Below, piece by piece: positions 41,997-42,156 of a DNA stretch of 42,156 nt (its first letter is position 1; every line of letters starts with the position of its first letter). Where the stretch lies: positions 1-42,156 of the forward strand of contig NZ_AUYB01000130.1 in the NCBI RefSeq assembly GCF_001625655.1, read 5' to 3'. The notes beneath the pieces are model-generated. The model was not told where the DNA came from and did not search any database. It saw nothing but the letters and a program-made list of their open reading frames with translations. A program made the position numbers and the translations under genes. This DNA comes from Pseudoalteromonas luteoviolacea DSM 6061. GTDB taxonomy: Bacteria; Pseudomonadota; Gammaproteobacteria; Enterobacterales; Alteromonadaceae.

Positions 41997-42156
41997 CATT
42001 CACCTTTTCAATACTGTTTTAATTTATTCATATTAGTGCTTATTTATTTCACCCTCAGCTTTACACTCTCAGCAGTATTTTCATAAGTCGAACTATGTAA
42101 TTTTTATTAGCCCAATTTGTGTGCCTATTATGCTGATGTGTAACTCCACCCAATTT
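41997..42156. other. AT-rich end of window
   Basis: No gene, RNA gene or strong promoter was recognised in the last 160 bases. In particular, no canonical ligA begins here. Confidence 0.5.

Overview
The window looks like a chromosomal segment of a marine gammaproteobacterium of the order Alteromonadales, most likely Pseudoalteromonas or a close relative. This rests on moderately AT-rich DNA, conserved gene orders typical of that group (ubiF / miaB-ybeZ-ybeY-corC-lnt; ychF-pth-rplY-prs-ispE-lolB / hemA-prfA-prmC; sirB2-sirB1-kdsA; gcvA-like / DUF423 / rlmM; smc-zipA) and protein sequences close to those of that clade. No database search was possible, so the genus is an inference.

Layout. Positions 1-3435 are accessory: an SDR oxidoreductase, a long gene-free stretch, a secreted cupin protein, and a small helix-turn-helix protein translationally coupled to a GNAT acetyltransferase. 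Positions 3617-9064 (minus) are the operon miaB-ybeZ-ybeY-corC-lnt, for tRNA modification, RNA quality control, ion or membrane homeostasis and lipoprotein acylation. It faces the divergent ubiquinone hydroxylase gene ubiF. Positions 10660-12112 (minus) hold a tRNA operon with five tRNA-Leu(UAG), four tRNA-Gln(UUG), two tRNA-Met(CAU) and two degenerate tRNA-Gln copies, behind a strong sigma70 promoter with a GC-rich discriminator. Positions 12362-17409 (minus) carry ychF, pth, rplY, prs, ispE and lolB. Positions 17472-24904 (plus) carry hemA, prfA, prmC, an HD-GYP response regulator, sirB2, sirB1 and kdsA. Positions 24990-28002 (plus) carry a GcvA-like LysR regulator, an alpha/beta hydrolase, a DUF423 membrane protein and rlmM.

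Positions 28003-34457 are more accessory: a secreted protein of unknown role, a Tat-exported flavoprotein oxidase with both residues for bicovalent FAD, a convergent periplasmic glycerophosphodiester phosphodiesterase, cysZ, a small secreted cysteine-pair protein, a CBS-domain protein and a small membrane protein. From 34700 onward lie a SpoU/TrmH RNA methyltransferase that resembles Bacteroidetes versions, smc and zipA. Where ligA is expected after zipA there is instead a terminator, a 79-codon orphan gene with a TTG start, and a divergent NAD+-dependent DNA ligase. An unusual nested inverted-repeat structure follows.

The backbone is core translation, envelope, haem/ubiquinone and chromosome-maintenance machinery. 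The points most worth a second look are the divergent ligase locus with its small partner gene and downstream multi-hairpin structure, the tRNA array with duplicated pseudo-tRNAs, and a palindrome that buries the pth ribosome-binding site.
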